From JAFGVL01 sp964546015 (GTDB taxonomy: Bacteria; Bacteroidota; Bacteroidia; Bacteroidales; Paludibacteraceae): a DNA stretch of 64,000 bases. Position 1 is the first letter of the stretch. Each line of letters begins with the position of its first letter. The stretch is taken from positions 62,001 to 126,000 of the forward strand of contig CAZJHO010000004.1 of the NCBI GenBank assembly GCA_964546015.1, read 5' to 3'. A program made the translations under genes and the position numbers. Below are positions 1 through 8,751 of this stretch, piece after piece. The notes below the pieces were generated by a model that did not search any database, was not told the DNA's origin, and was given only the letters and a program-made list of their open reading frames with translations.

Positions 1-1
1 T

Positions 2-1135
2 CGTACACTCCGTGGAGAAAAAGGTACGAAGGTAAAACTCGGGATTAAACGATGGACTTCGGATAAAATACTCTATTATACAATCACTCGAGGTGATGTT
101 CCTGTAAAAACCGTAGATGTAGCATATATGATTGCTCCTCAGATAGGATATGTGAAAATAGGAGGTTTCGGAGCTCAGACTTATAGTGAGTTTATTGCTG
201 CCATGAAAGAGCTGAAAAAGCAACAAGCAACAAAATTTATTTTTGATTTACGCGGAAACCCCGGAGGTTATTTACAAGCAGCCATACAGATGGTTAATGA
301 GTTTTTACCTAAAAAAAGTTTAATTGTTTATACCGAAGGTCGTGCTTTTGCGCGCGAAGATTATTTTGCCGATGGAAAAGGGTTATTTCAGAGGGAAGAG
401 TTTGTTGTATTGATTGATGAATGGTCTGCTTCTGCCAGTGAGATTTTTGCCGGAGCCATGCAAGATAATGATAGAGCGATTATAATAGGTCGCCGTTCTT
501 TTGGTAAAGGATTAGTGCAAGAGGAAGTACCTTTGGCTGATGGTTCGGCTGTGCGGTTAACCGTAGCCAAATATTATACACCTTCGGGTCGTTGTATCCA
601 GAAGCCTTATAAGAAAGGAGATGCTGAAGGTTATCAAAAAGATATTGTGAATCGATATTTGCATGGTGAGTTTTCGAATAAAGACAGCATAAAACAAATT
701 GATACAGTTACTTATAAAACAAAATCAGGGCGTGTCGTCTATGGTGGCGGTGGAATTTTGGCTGACATTTTTATTCCTCGAGATACGATAAACCAAACTC
801 CATATTATAATAAGCTTGTAAATGAAGGATATATATATGAATTTGCATTTCGTTTTACAGATAATCATAGGGCTCAATTAAGACAATTCAAAGATTGGAA
901 GAGTTTGTTAAGTTATCTGGAACAACAACCGCTACTTGAAGATTTGATTGCATTTAGTGAAAAAAAAGGAGTTAAGAAAAATATTCAGCAGATAACAAAA
1001 TCGGAACCTCTATTAAAAAAGCTATTGTATTCATTTATTGCAAATAATACTATAGGAGATAGTGCATATTATCCGATAATGAATATGCAAGATGAAATGC
1101 TGAAAGAAGCGATTTATCAATTGAAAAAAAAATAA
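2..1135 (+). CDS. S41 family C-terminal processing peptidase (CtpA-like), 5' truncated
   Basis: This is the C-terminal part of a tail-specific protease that cleaves periplasmic proteins with a Ser-Lys dyad. The reading frame is open from base 2, so the start lies outside the window; the first ~40 codons (ending DVAYMIAPQ) read as the end of a PDZ domain. The SASASE box (nt 425-442) carries the nucleophilic serine and GRRSFGKGLVQ (about nt 488-520) the lysine. The downstream part (YYTPSGRCIQKPY, YGGGGI) is the extended C-terminal region typical of Bacteroidales homologues. A full-length paralogue lies at 45455-47050 and aligns along the whole visible length. The ATG at 128 is internal to the protein and should not be taken as the start. 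Confidence 0.93.
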   Translation, partial: RTLRGEKGTKVKLGIKRWTSDKILYYTITRGDVPVKTVDVAYMIAPQIGYVKIGGFGAQTYSEFIAAMKELKKQQATKFIFDLRGNPGGYLQAAIQMVNEFLPKKSLIVYTEGRAFAREDYFADGKGLFQREEFVVLIDEWSASASEIFAGAMQDNDRAIIIGRRSFGKGLVQEEVPLADGSAVRLTVAKYYTPSGRCIQKPYKKGDAEGYQKDIVNRYLHGEFSNKDSIKQIDTVTYKTKSGRVVYGGGGILADIFIPRDTINQTPYYNKLVNEGYIYEFAFRFTDNHRAQLRQFKDWKSLLSYLEQQPLLEDLIAFSEKKGVKKNIQQITKSEPLLKKLLYSFIANNTIGDSAYYPIMNMQDEMLKEAIYQLKKK

Positions 1136-1160
1136 AAATGTATTTGGAGTTTGTTAATAA

Positions 1161-1191
1161 TGTGAAATAACAAAAAAAAGCAATATATTTG
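1161..1191 (+). promoter_or_regulatory. Bacteroidota-type promoter for the polysaccharide export operon
   Basis: TATATTTG at 1184-1191 matches the -7 consensus TAnnTTTG exactly. TGTG at 1161-1164, 19 nt upstream, is one mismatch from the -33 box TTTG. It lies 41 bp before the first export gene and after the protease stop. The promoter assignment is from consensus only. Confidence 0.55.
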
Positions 1192-1232
1192 CCAAAATTA
1201 AAAAAGCTTATAACAAACCACATTCTAACCGG

Positions 1233-1988
1233 ATGATAAAGAAATATATACAGGTATTTTTATTTTCGATTTTAATGTTTTCTTGTGTGACTCCAAAGAA
1301 AACAAATTATCTGCAAGAACCTGGTCGTGGAGTATCCTCCTATCAAAAGTTTGTTGATACAACAGAATATAAACTTCAGGAAGGAGATCAACTTTATATA
1401 CAAGTATCGTCATTAGATGAAGCTACGGTTTCGTTGTTTAATGGTTCATCTTCAGATATCCAACAAAATCCGGAACTTTTATATTATTATACAATCTATC
1501 CTGATGGATATATAAATTATCCTTTTTTAGCACCAATAAAATTAATAGGACTTACTACTCGTCAGGCAAAAGATGTTCTTAAATCTGAGTTGCAAGTAAT
1601 TGCGCCGGATTGTGATGTGGATATTCGTTTGGCTAATGGTTTTTTCACTGTCGTTGGTAACGCAGGTAATGGGAAGTATGCTATACCTAAGGAGCGACTA
1701 ACTGTTTTTCAAGCACTAGCTCTTTCTGGCGATTTGAAACCATTTTCCGATAGAGCAAAGATTCATGTTCTACGAACAACCCCGGAAGGAACACAAGTGA
1801 AAACTTTTGATGTAAGAAGTAAGGAAATTATAGACTCCGAATATTATTACATACAACCTAATGATGTTATATATGTGCAATCTTTCAAAGGTCAGTTTTG
1901 GGGATTCAGCTCATTTGCAACTATTATTACAGCGGCAGCAAGTACTTTCACATTAGGATATTTAATTGTTCATACATTTGTTAAATAG
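1233..1988 (+). CDS. polysaccharide export outer-membrane lipoprotein, Wza/BexD-type (first copy)
   Basis: A 251-residue lipoprotein of the Poly_export/SLBB family, expected to form the outer-membrane channel for capsule or exopolysaccharide. Residues 1-18 form a signal peptide ending in the lipobox LMFSC (lipidated Cys18). The export domain follows (EYKLQEGDQLYIQV to YINYPF), then an SLBB-like section (GFFTVVGNAGNGKYAIP). A C-terminal hydrophobic helix (about 226-247) may cross the outer membrane, as in Wza. It is the first gene of a four-gene run and lies 7 bp before a paralogue; both share the stretch DSEYYYIQPxDVIY. The polymer cannot be deduced. Confidence 0.88.
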   Translation: MIKKYIQVFLFSILMFSCVTPKKTNYLQEPGRGVSSYQKFVDTTEYKLQEGDQLYIQVSSLDEATVSLFNGSSSDIQQNPELLYYYTIYPDGYINYPFLAPIKLIGLTTRQAKDVLKSELQVIAPDCDVDIRLANGFFTVVGNAGNGKYAIPKERLTVFQALALSGDLKPFSDRAKIHVLRTTPEGTQVKTFDVRSKEIIDSEYYYIQPNDVIYVQSFKGQFWGFSSFATIITAAASTFTLGYLIVHTFVK

Positions 1989-1995
1989 ACACATC

Positions 1996-2742
1996 ATGAG
2001 GTCAAATATAAAATATTTAATCCTGTTTATTCTAACTCTTTTTGGCTTTTCTTCATGTATAACCAATAAAGATACCACATATTTACAAGATGTGAAATAT
2101 GCATATCCTAAGTATCAGCCTAAAGAATATTTAATAAAGCCCGGAGATGAGATAGCTATTCAAATATTCTCTACAAATCCTGATGTTACAAGAATATTTT
2201 CTAGGAATATTAATACAATAAATCCTGTTTTAAGAAACTTTTCTACTTATATAGTGTATTCTGATGGAACAGTTGATTTGCCTTTTATTTCAAAAGTTAA
2301 TGTAGCTGGGAAAACTTTGAGAGAAGCACAAGAATTAATTGTATTTCTACTTCGTGATTATATAAATACAGAATTTGCTGTTAATATGATCATCAGTAAT
2401 AGATACTTTTATGTGATAGGAAAAAGTGCCAAAAAAGGTCAATATACTTTTTATAAAGATAAACTAAATATTTTTGAAGCAATAGCTTTAGCAGGTGATT
2501 TAGATGTTGTTGCGGATAGAAGTAAAGTTAAAATAATACGCAAGACCGAGAACCAAGAACAAGTATTTAAATTTGATTTGCGTTCTAAAGATATTTTAGA
2601 CTCAGAATATTATTACATACAACCTGATGATGTTATTTATATAGGAGAGTCAACAAATAGTTTCTTTAAAATAACTTCATACACTACATTTTTAACAACA
2701 ATAACCTCAACATTAAGCTTTATACTTTTAGTTTTTCAATAA
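1996..2742 (+). CDS. polysaccharide export outer-membrane lipoprotein, Wza/BexD-type (second copy)
   Basis: A 248-residue paralogue of the preceding gene. The ATG at 1996 is chosen because it begins a proper signal peptide (MRSNIKYLILFI...) with lipobox FSSC at about residues 17-20; an upstream ATG at 1966 overlaps the previous gene and would add a non-signal prefix. Domain order matches the first copy: Poly_export (EYLIKPGDEIAIQIF), SLBB-like (NRYFYVIGKSAKKGQYTF) and a C-terminal hydrophobic segment. Its stop is followed 8 bp later by the Wzc-like gene. Two adjacent export lipoproteins may form a mixed channel or result from recent duplication. Confidence 0.87.
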   Translation: MRSNIKYLILFILTLFGFSSCITNKDTTYLQDVKYAYPKYQPKEYLIKPGDEIAIQIFSTNPDVTRIFSRNINTINPVLRNFSTYIVYSDGTVDLPFISKVNVAGKTLREAQELIVFLLRDYINTEFAVNMIISNRYFYVIGKSAKKGQYTFYKDKLNIFEAIALAGDLDVVADRSKVKIIRKTENQEQVFKFDLRSKDILDSEYYYIQPDDVIYIGESTNSFFKITSYTTFLTTITSTLSFILLVFQ

Positions 2743-2750
2743 AAAAATTT

Positions 2751-5210
2751 ATGGAAGAGAAAGAATATATCCCAGCTAATAATAATTCAGAAAATCAATT
2801 AGGAGAAGAGAATACTTCATCGTTTGATTTGCGTTTTTGGTTGATGCGAATTTTTCGGAATTGGTATTTATTTGCTTTTTCTATTACTTTAGCTTTAGGC
2901 ATTGCTTATTTTCAAAATCGAAAATGGCAACCTACATACCAGACATCGGCCAGGGTAATGATCGAAGAAGGTAAAACTCAAACATTTAGTTCCAGCCAGA
3001 ATTTAATGCAAGGTTTTGGGGTTCAAGCAAGTTATCGCAATGTTAATAATCAAATTATTATGCTTGGTTCTTATGATCTTATAAAAACTGTTGTAAATAA
3101 ACTTCCCCTTACCGTAGAGTGTTATAAACAAGGAAAATTTAAACAAAACAGTTTATATAATAAGGAACCAATTCGGATAATTCCTGTGGAAATACTACCA
3201 GAAGGGTATGGTATACCTTATTCTATAGAAGATAAAGATATTAATAGTTATATCGTTTCATGGGAGTATAACGATAAAAAATATTCTAAAATAGGTAATT
3301 ATGAAATGCCTTTAAAAACAGACTTTTTTACTATTGTTTGTTCAAAGACAAAGCATTATCTCCCTAAAACTCAATTTTATTTTTCTTTTAAAAGTGAAGA
3401 TAAGTTAGTAAACTATTATAGTAATCGTCTTGCTATTAATTTTGTTATGACTTCCTCTTCTGTAGTATCTGTTTCTCTTGTAGGAAAAGTTGCAGAGAGC
3501 GATATTGATTTCGTTAATGCGTTATGTGAAACTTTTATTGAGCAAAATTTAGAAAGAAAAAATGAGGCAGCAATCAAGACTATTAGTTTTATAGACCAGC
3601 AACTTTCTGAAATTACGGACTCGATAAGTGTCTCTGAAAGAAAGCTCAAATCATACCGGATTAGTAATCAGATTATAGATGTTCAGAGTTATACTGCTCA
3701 ATTATTAGGAGATATAAAAAATATAGAAAATAATGCTGCGGCATTTAAGCTGAAAGAGGCTTATTTTACATATTTGTCGAATTACTTAGATAAAAGTGTT
3801 CAGGATGAAATTATCGTTGTTCCATCTACTTTGGGTATAAATGATCCGACATTAATGCGTTTGGTTACCGAGTTTAACGATTTACAAAATAAAAAACGCG
3901 ATGTAGGAAAACTCAGTCCGTATTATTCTAAATATACATCCAGTATTGAAGTGATTAAAAACTCACTAAAAGAGGTACTGAAAGGGTTAAAAGCATCAAT
4001 GGATATTGAACGACGGAATTTAAAAGATAAAACATTAGAGATTAATCAACGAATAGCTCAGTTACCTGATCAAGAAAGTCAGATGAGTAATTATCAACGG
4101 AAATATAAAATAAATGATAATTATTACACTTATTTGCTACAGAAACGAGCAGAATCTCAGATTCAAAAAGCTTCTAACTCGGCAGACAATATACTTTTAG
4201 AAAGAGCTCGTGTTATGAGCATAACTAATGCCGAGAAGCCTAAAAAAACAAGGATGCTATATTTTATGATAGGTCTGCTTTTGCCAATAGGGTTTCTTTT
4301 ACTGAAAGATTTCTTGAATGATAAAATTGTGACCAGAAAAGATATAGAGAGGTATTCTCCATATCCATATTTAGGTTCAGTACAGCATTCTAAGTCGTCA
4401 AATCCGTATTTTATCCAACGAAATCCTCGATCCGCTTTTGCAGAGTCGTATAGAATTATTCGAACCAGGGCAGAATTTTTGGTTAAACGCCAATCTCCAA
4501 TTGTTATGTTAGTTTCTTCGGCACAATCTGCTGATGGAAAAACTGCCTTCTGTGTTAATATGGCATCTATGTATTCGTTGACAGGCAAAAAGACTATTTT
4601 GGTCGATTTGGATTTGCGTAAACCAAGTATTAAAAATCGGTTAAATATTCATGTTGATAAGAATAAAGGAGTATCAAATTATCTTGCTAACCAGATTGAC
4701 GATATTAATGAATTAATTATAAAAGACACAAAACATAAGTTCGATATTATACCGGGAGGTTCTGTTCCTCCAAATCCGGGAGAATTAGTTCGCTCTGAGA
4801 GACTAAAAAACTTATTTAAAGAATTAAGTTCGATGTATGATTATGTAATAATTGACACATCTCCGATAGGATTAGTTTCTGATACTTATGTAATGATGCA
4901 TTGGACAGATATTAATTTGTTTATTGTACGAAGTGAAAAAACAAGAAAATTGTTCTTTAAAAATGTTATACAACAACTTAGAGTAGATAAAGTACCAAAC
5001 ATTAGTATTGTACTTAATGATGTTGATGAAAGAAAAGCAAGTTATTATTCAACATATGTTGAGTATGGTAGAAAAGGCTACTATATGAAGAATGTTGATT
5101 ATCAGGCATATATTTCAAAGTATTTCGAAGAAGAAGAAACTGTAGAAACAGTTAAAAAAAGCTTCAAAGAAAAAGTTGTGGAAAAATTAAAAGATTTATT
5201 AAGTAGATAA
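2751..5210 (+). CDS. Wzc-type polysaccharide co-polymerase with BY-kinase domain
   Basis: An inner-membrane chain-length regulator and tyrosine autokinase (819 aa) that works with the export channel. After a hydrophilic N-terminus come TM1 (about residues 37-56), a long periplasmic Wzz/coiled-coil section with GNVR-like region, TM2 (about 502-520), then a cytoplasmic kinase. Walker A is SAQSADGKTAF (about 588-598), Walker A' ILVDLDLRKPS and Walker B VIIDTSPIG. The C-terminus has a tyrosine cluster (about 764-785, YYSTYVEYGRKGYY) as autophosphorylation substrate. The P-loop has SADGKT where many family members have PGEGKS/T. No separate phosphatase gene is in the window. Confidence 0.92.
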   Translation: MEEKEYIPANNNSENQLGEENTSSFDLRFWLMRIFRNWYLFAFSITLALGIAYFQNRKWQPTYQTSARVMIEEGKTQTFSSSQNLMQGFGVQASYRNVNNQIIMLGSYDLIKTVVNKLPLTVECYKQGKFKQNSLYNKEPIRIIPVEILPEGYGIPYSIEDKDINSYIVSWEYNDKKYSKIGNYEMPLKTDFFTIVCSKTKHYLPKTQFYFSFKSEDKLVNYYSNRLAINFVMTSSSVVSVSLVGKVAESDIDFVNALCETFIEQNLERKNEAAIKTISFIDQQLSEITDSISVSERKLKSYRISNQIIDVQSYTAQLLGDIKNIENNAAAFKLKEAYFTYLSNYLDKSVQDEIIVVPSTLGINDPTLMRLVTEFNDLQNKKRDVGKLSPYYSKYTSSIEVIKNSLKEVLKGLKASMDIERRNLKDKTLEINQRIAQLPDQESQMSNYQRKYKINDNYYTYLLQKRAESQIQKASNSADNILLERARVMSITNAEKPKKTRMLYFMIGLLLPIGFLLLKDFLNDKIVTRKDIERYSPYPYLGSVQHSKSSNPYFIQRNPRSAFAESYRIIRTRAEFLVKRQSPIVMLVSSAQSADGKTAFCVNMASMYSLTGKKTILVDLDLRKPSIKNRLNIHVDKNKGVSNYLANQIDDINELIIKDTKHKFDIIPGGSVPPNPGELVRSERLKNLFKELSSMYDYVIIDTSPIGLVSDTYVMMHWTDINLFIVRSEKTRKLFFKNVIQQLRVDKVPNISIVLNDVDERKASYYSTYVEYGRKGYYMKNVDYQAYISKYFEEEETVETVKKSFKEKVVEKLKDLLSR

Positions 5211-5478
5211 ATTTTGGTTCAGGATAGTTTAAGGGATTCGATATCTTTATAAATTATTTAAGAAATCAAGTTTGCTAATGGACGAAATCATATCATGGTA
5301 TAAAGAATTTATAAAGTCTACCTAAGTTGCGCTTAGTTAAGTTTAGAGGTATAATATAAAAACAAATTTTATTTACATTTTAAAAAAGAGTATAATTTCA
5401 GTAACAAAATATGTTCTTTATTTGATAAAATTATTAAAAGTTTTCCTCATAAGCTACTTTGAATCTAAATTTTACAAT

Positions 5479-6768
5479 ATGGAAATAAAAAAAATAGCAG
5501 TTATAGGATTAGGCTATGTAGGTTTACCTTTAGCAATTGAATTTGGCAAAAAATATAGCGTTTTAGGGTTTGATATTAATTTTGATAGGATTGATGAGCT
5601 GAAAAAAGGAGAAGATCATACCTTAGAAGCTAATATTGAAGACTTAAAATATGTTATAGATTTAGCTAACACAGGAAAAGGAATTGGTCTTGATTTCTCT
5701 AGTAACGAGGCGGACTTGTCCGATTGTAATATTTACATAGTGACGGTTCCAACTCCAATTGACGATTTTAATAATCCGGATTTGACCCCATTGAAAAAAG
5801 CCAGTCAAATGGTAGGAAAAATATTATCTAAAGGTGATCTCGTTATTTATGAATCAACTGTTTATCCAGGTTGTACGGAAGAAGAATGTGTTCCGGAATT
5901 AGAAAAAGCTTCCGGACTGAAATTCAATGCAGATTTCTTCTGTGGATATTCTCCTGAGCGTATTAATCCGGGTGATAAAGTAAATACTTTGACTAAAATT
6001 GTGAAAGTAACCTCAGGCTCTACACCTGAAATTGCTGATTTTGTCGATTCCTTATATAATTCGATTCTTGAGAACGGTACTTTCAGAGCAGCTTCTATTA
6101 AAGTGGCAGAAGCATCAAAAGCTATTGAGAATGCACAACGGGATGTAAATATTTCGTTTATGAATGAATTAGCTTTAATTTTTGATCGTATCGGGATAGA
6201 TACAAATGATGTGATTGATGCCGCCGGTTCTAAATGGAATTTTTTAAAATATCGTCCGGGCTTAGTAGGAGGACATTGTATTGGTGTTGACCCGTATTAT
6301 CTAGTACATAAGGCAAAAGCTGTTGGTTACGATCCTGAAGTAATTTCTTCCGGTCGTCATGTTAATAACAGTATTGCTAAGCATATCGCTCATAAAGTCG
6401 TTAAATTACTGATTAACAATGATGTAAGAGTTAGGGCTTCAAATGTCTTATTGATGGGTGTAACTTTTAAAGAAGATTGTCCGGATATTCGGAATACCAA
6501 AGTGGTAAATATTTATTCTGAATTAAAAGATTTTGGACTTAATGTAGATATTTATGATCCATGTGTTTGCAAAGAAGAAGTTTTGCGCGAGTATGGATTG
6601 GAGATTATTTCGGAGATTGATGAATCGAAAAATTATCAAGCGGTTATTTTGGCTGTAGCTCATGAACAATTCAAATCGTTCGACTTTAAAAAGCACAAAG
6701 AGCAAGGAGCTGTTATTTATGATGCTAAAAATGTGATAGATAGAAAATATGTAGATGCAAGGTTGTAG
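5479..6768 (+). CDS. UDP-N-acetylhexosamine/UDP-glucose 6-dehydrogenase family (WecC/TviB-like)
   Basis: A 429-residue NAD-dependent nucleotide-sugar dehydrogenase that oxidises C6 to a uronate for surface polysaccharide. The ATG at 5479 is chosen because the Rossmann motif GLGYVGLPLA then lies at residues 10-19; an ATT/TTG-type extension to 5422 looks non-coding. Substrate-domain signatures are TVPTPIDDFNNPDLTPL (about 89-105) and GGHCIGVDPYYL with the catalytic cysteine near residue 268. The DDFNNPDLTPL segment is closest to TviB/VipA-type UDP-GlcNAc dehydrogenases, so that substrate is favoured but not proven. It sits 268 bp after wzc and may have its own promoter; no glycosyltransferases follow. 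Confidence 0.85.
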   Translation: MEIKKIAVIGLGYVGLPLAIEFGKKYSVLGFDINFDRIDELKKGEDHTLEANIEDLKYVIDLANTGKGIGLDFSSNEADLSDCNIYIVTVPTPIDDFNNPDLTPLKKASQMVGKILSKGDLVIYESTVYPGCTEEECVPELEKASGLKFNADFFCGYSPERINPGDKVNTLTKIVKVTSGSTPEIADFVDSLYNSILENGTFRAASIKVAEASKAIENAQRDVNISFMNELALIFDRIGIDTNDVIDAAGSKWNFLKYRPGLVGGHCIGVDPYYLVHKAKAVGYDPEVISSGRHVNNSIAKHIAHKVVKLLINNDVRVRASNVLLMGVTFKEDCPDIRNTKVVNIYSELKDFGLNVDIYDPCVCKEEVLREYGLEIISEIDESKNYQAVILAVAHEQFKSFDFKKHKEQGAVIYDAKNVIDRKYVDARL

Positions 6769-6785
6769 ATTGTATTTTCTCAGAT

Positions 6786-6814
6786 AAAAAAGCGAAGTTT
6801 TACTTTGCTTTTTT
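6786..6814. terminator. bidirectional hairpin terminator
   Basis: Stem 6786-6797 pairs with 6803-6814 (AAAAAAGCGAAG with CTTTGCTTTTTT, one G-T wobble) around a 5-nt loop. It has T runs on both strands and lies between the convergent dehydrogenase and the 135-aa gene. Confidence 0.8.
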
Positions 6815-6821
6815 GTTTTTG

Positions 6822-7229
6822 TCATTTTGTGTTTAATAATGTTTTTAGCATATTTATTTTTGTTTCTCTTTCGAATGAAAATGTTTTATCTTTTGTAATA
6901 AGAAATTCTAGCGTTTGTAGAGATTTCTTATAAAAAACAATTGATACAGGACTTTGCTGTTTTTCATATACTTTTCCTGTTTGAAAAAGTATCTCTGCTA
7001 AATATTCTAAATACGACGCATTAATATTTTTATCTGTTAGAAGCTCTTGAAATTCTTTTTCAGATAAACTTCCCAAGCTTGCTAAATCTACTGAAAGCAT
7101 TTCAGAATAAGCTTCTTGAGCTAACCGTAAAGCATCTTCCGGGAATCCTTTTTCTTGAAATCCTATCATCGCTGCAATAACACGATTTAGTTTTTCTATA
7201 AATTTCAATAAATAGTCTTCTTTTGGCAT
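6822..7229 (-). CDS. small protein of unknown function (possibly DUF6483-like)
   Basis: A 135-residue, mostly helical, leucine/glutamate-rich soluble protein without signal peptide. The N-terminus (MPKEDYLLKFIEKLNRVIAAMIGF) resembles from memory the DUF6483 group of short helical proteins, but this needs a profile search. A TPR-like helical stretch (YLEYLAEILFQTGKVYEKQ) is visible. It ends a minus-strand run mltG, DsrE-like, this gene, with 5 bp to its upstream neighbour, so it is probably co-transcribed. Function unknown. Confidence 0.6.
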   Translation of the reverse strand: MPKEDYLLKFIEKLNRVIAAMIGFQEKGFPEDALRLAQEAYSEMLSVDLASLGSLSEKEFQELLTDKNINASYLEYLAEILFQTGKVYEKQQSPVSIVFYKKSLQTLEFLITKDKTFSFERETKINMLKTLLNTK

Positions 7230-7234
7230 TTCTT

Positions 7235-7666
7235 TTAAAAAAATAGAACTTTTTTACTTTGTTGGATAATTTGATAAAAATCAGCTAACGAAGAAATTGT
7301 ACACATGCTGATTTCTTCAGTTTCTCGTATTTTAGCACAAGAACCGCAGGCTATGATTTGTCCTCCATTTCCTACAAATAAATCTTTTAAATTTTCGAGA
7401 GGGAATTTTTCATTTTCGCTTTGGAAGCCGTCTAATCCTTTACCCAACAAGAAAATAACGACCGTATCTTTTTGGCTTTGAGCATAGGTAGCTAAACGAA
7501 GCACATTCCAAACTGTTTCTGCATCATCTGTATAAATTACAATACCAAGGTCGGGAGAAGAGTTTACATTAAAAACAGTGTACTTTTCGCAATTACTTAT
7601 ATATTGTTGAGAAATTGCAAATGAAGATAACACAATCAAACCAAAAAATAAAATTACTTTTTTCAT
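7235..7666 (-). CDS. secreted DsrE/DsrF-like protein
   Basis: A 143-residue protein with an N-terminal signal peptide (MKKVILFFGLIVLSSFAIS) and a DsrE-type fold: strand DLGIVIYTDDAETVWNVLR, strand VVIFLLGKGLDGF, and the cysteine motif ACGSCAK at about residues 106-112. Cytosolic DsrE/TusD relatives carry persulfide sulfur on the equivalent cysteine; the exported form has no known role. Its start codon shares one base with the mltG stop (TAATG), indicating translational coupling. A second cysteine after the signal peptide (SNCEK) is not in a lipobox. Confidence 0.75.
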   Translation of the reverse strand: MKKVILFFGLIVLSSFAISQQYISNCEKYTVFNVNSSPDLGIVIYTDDAETVWNVLRLATYAQSQKDTVVIFLLGKGLDGFQSENEKFPLENLKDLFVGNGGQIIACGSCAKIRETEEISMCTISSLADFYQIIQQSKKVLFF

Positions 7667-8688
7667 TATTTAATACCGGATTTACTTAATTCATTTCTAT
7701 AACGAGCTGCATTTTTTTTATGTTCGTTAAAAGTTCTGGTAAAATCGTGCCCAGCATCGCCATTTCCTTTGGCGCACATATATAGATAAGGATGGGTTAC
7801 ATGATTTAGTACTGCATCAATGCTTTCTTTGCTTGGTATTCGTATTGGTCCCGGAGGTAAGCCCTCATGTTGATAGGTGTTGTACGGAGAATCTTTTGTT
7901 TTCTCGATATGACCGAACATGATTCGTTTAATACTGAAATCACCCACAGCAAATTTTATGGTTGGGTCGGCTTGCAGTTTCATTCCTTTATTCAACCGAT
8001 TTAGGTATAAACCTGTTACAATAGGCTTTTCGCTCGATAAATTTGTTTCTTCTTCCACAATCGAAGCTAATGTGCCTACTTGCCAAGGTGTCAGGTTTAT
8101 TTTTTTTGCTTTATCCATGCGTTGTGGAGTCCAGAATGCAAGATAAGATTTATAAATTTTATCCATAAAGTTTTCCGGCGATATGGTCCAATAAACCTCA
8201 TAAGTGTCAGGGATGAAGATACTTACTGCATTATAGGAGTTTGTTTCGTATCTTTTTAGGAATTGATTATCATTCAGTAAATTATAAATATCATCATAGC
8301 TAAAAGCTAATTCGTCCGAGAGGCGTTTACAAAGTTGTTCTTTGGTTCGGATATTGTTAAAAGTGATACGAATAGGGGTTTGTCTGCCTTTTCGCAAATT
8401 ATTAATTAAGCGGAGGTTATTTATACCACTTTTTAATTCGTAGCGTCCGGATTTTAGTTTATCACTCGAAAAAGATAATCGTACAGTAAGATTAAAAGTA
8501 AAAGTGCTTATAACGCTTTCTTTTGTTCTTAGAGAGTCCAAAACAGCATCAAACGAGGTATTTTTATGGATTAATAAATATTCTGTTTTTCCCTTATTTT
8601 TGACATTCGGCAATAAAAAAACGACAGAAATACAGACTGCTGCAAATAAAATAACCGCAGAAACAGAGATGATTATTTTCTTTATCAT
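7666..8688 (-). CDS. mltG: endolytic transglycosylase MltG
   Basis: A membrane-anchored lytic transglycosylase that cuts nascent glycan strands and sets their length. One N-terminal TM (about residues 5-26 of the chosen product) is followed by a LysM-like region and the YceG domain with the catalytic glutamate in LASIVEEETN, then LQADPTIKFA and GLPPGPIRIPS near the C-terminus. The ATG at 8688 is preferred because it starts directly at MIKKIIISV; an in-frame ATG at 8709 would add seven residues and lies closer to the upstream terminator. Length (~340 aa) is normal. Confidence 0.92.
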   Translation of the reverse strand: MIKKIIISVSAVILFAAVCISVVFLLPNVKNKGKTEYLLIHKNTSFDAVLDSLRTKESVISTFTFNLTVRLSFSSDKLKSGRYELKSGINNLRLINNLRKGRQTPIRITFNNIRTKEQLCKRLSDELAFSYDDIYNLLNDNQFLKRYETNSYNAVSIFIPDTYEVYWTISPENFMDKIYKSYLAFWTPQRMDKAKKINLTPWQVGTLASIVEEETNLSSEKPIVTGLYLNRLNKGMKLQADPTIKFAVGDFSIKRIMFGHIEKTKDSPYNTYQHEGLPPGPIRIPSKESIDAVLNHVTHPYLYMCAKGNGDAGHDFTRTFNEHKKNAARYRNELSKSGIK

Positions 8689-8715
8689 TTGTTTGAGTTT
8701 TATGAGCAAACATAC

Positions 8716-8751
8716 AAAAAAACGCCGAATTTATATCGGCGTTTTCTTTTT
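8716..8751 (-). terminator. hairpin terminator after the ECF sigma gene
   Basis: AAAACGCCGA (8719-8728) pairs perfectly with TCGGCGTTTT (8736-8745), with poly-A/poly-T tracts on both sides. On the minus strand it follows the sigma-factor stop at 8752 and precedes mltG, so mltG likely has its own start signal or relies on read-through. Confidence 0.8.

Noticed and set aside
128..1135. Complete protease starting at ATG 128
   Set aside because: The frame is open to the left edge and the upstream codons encode the end of a PDZ domain, so it is a truncated larger gene.
6822..7666. The 135-aa and DsrE-like genes as a toxin-antitoxin pair
   Set aside because: One carries a secretion signal, the other is a soluble helical protein without DNA-binding or toxin motif, and they continue the mltG operon.
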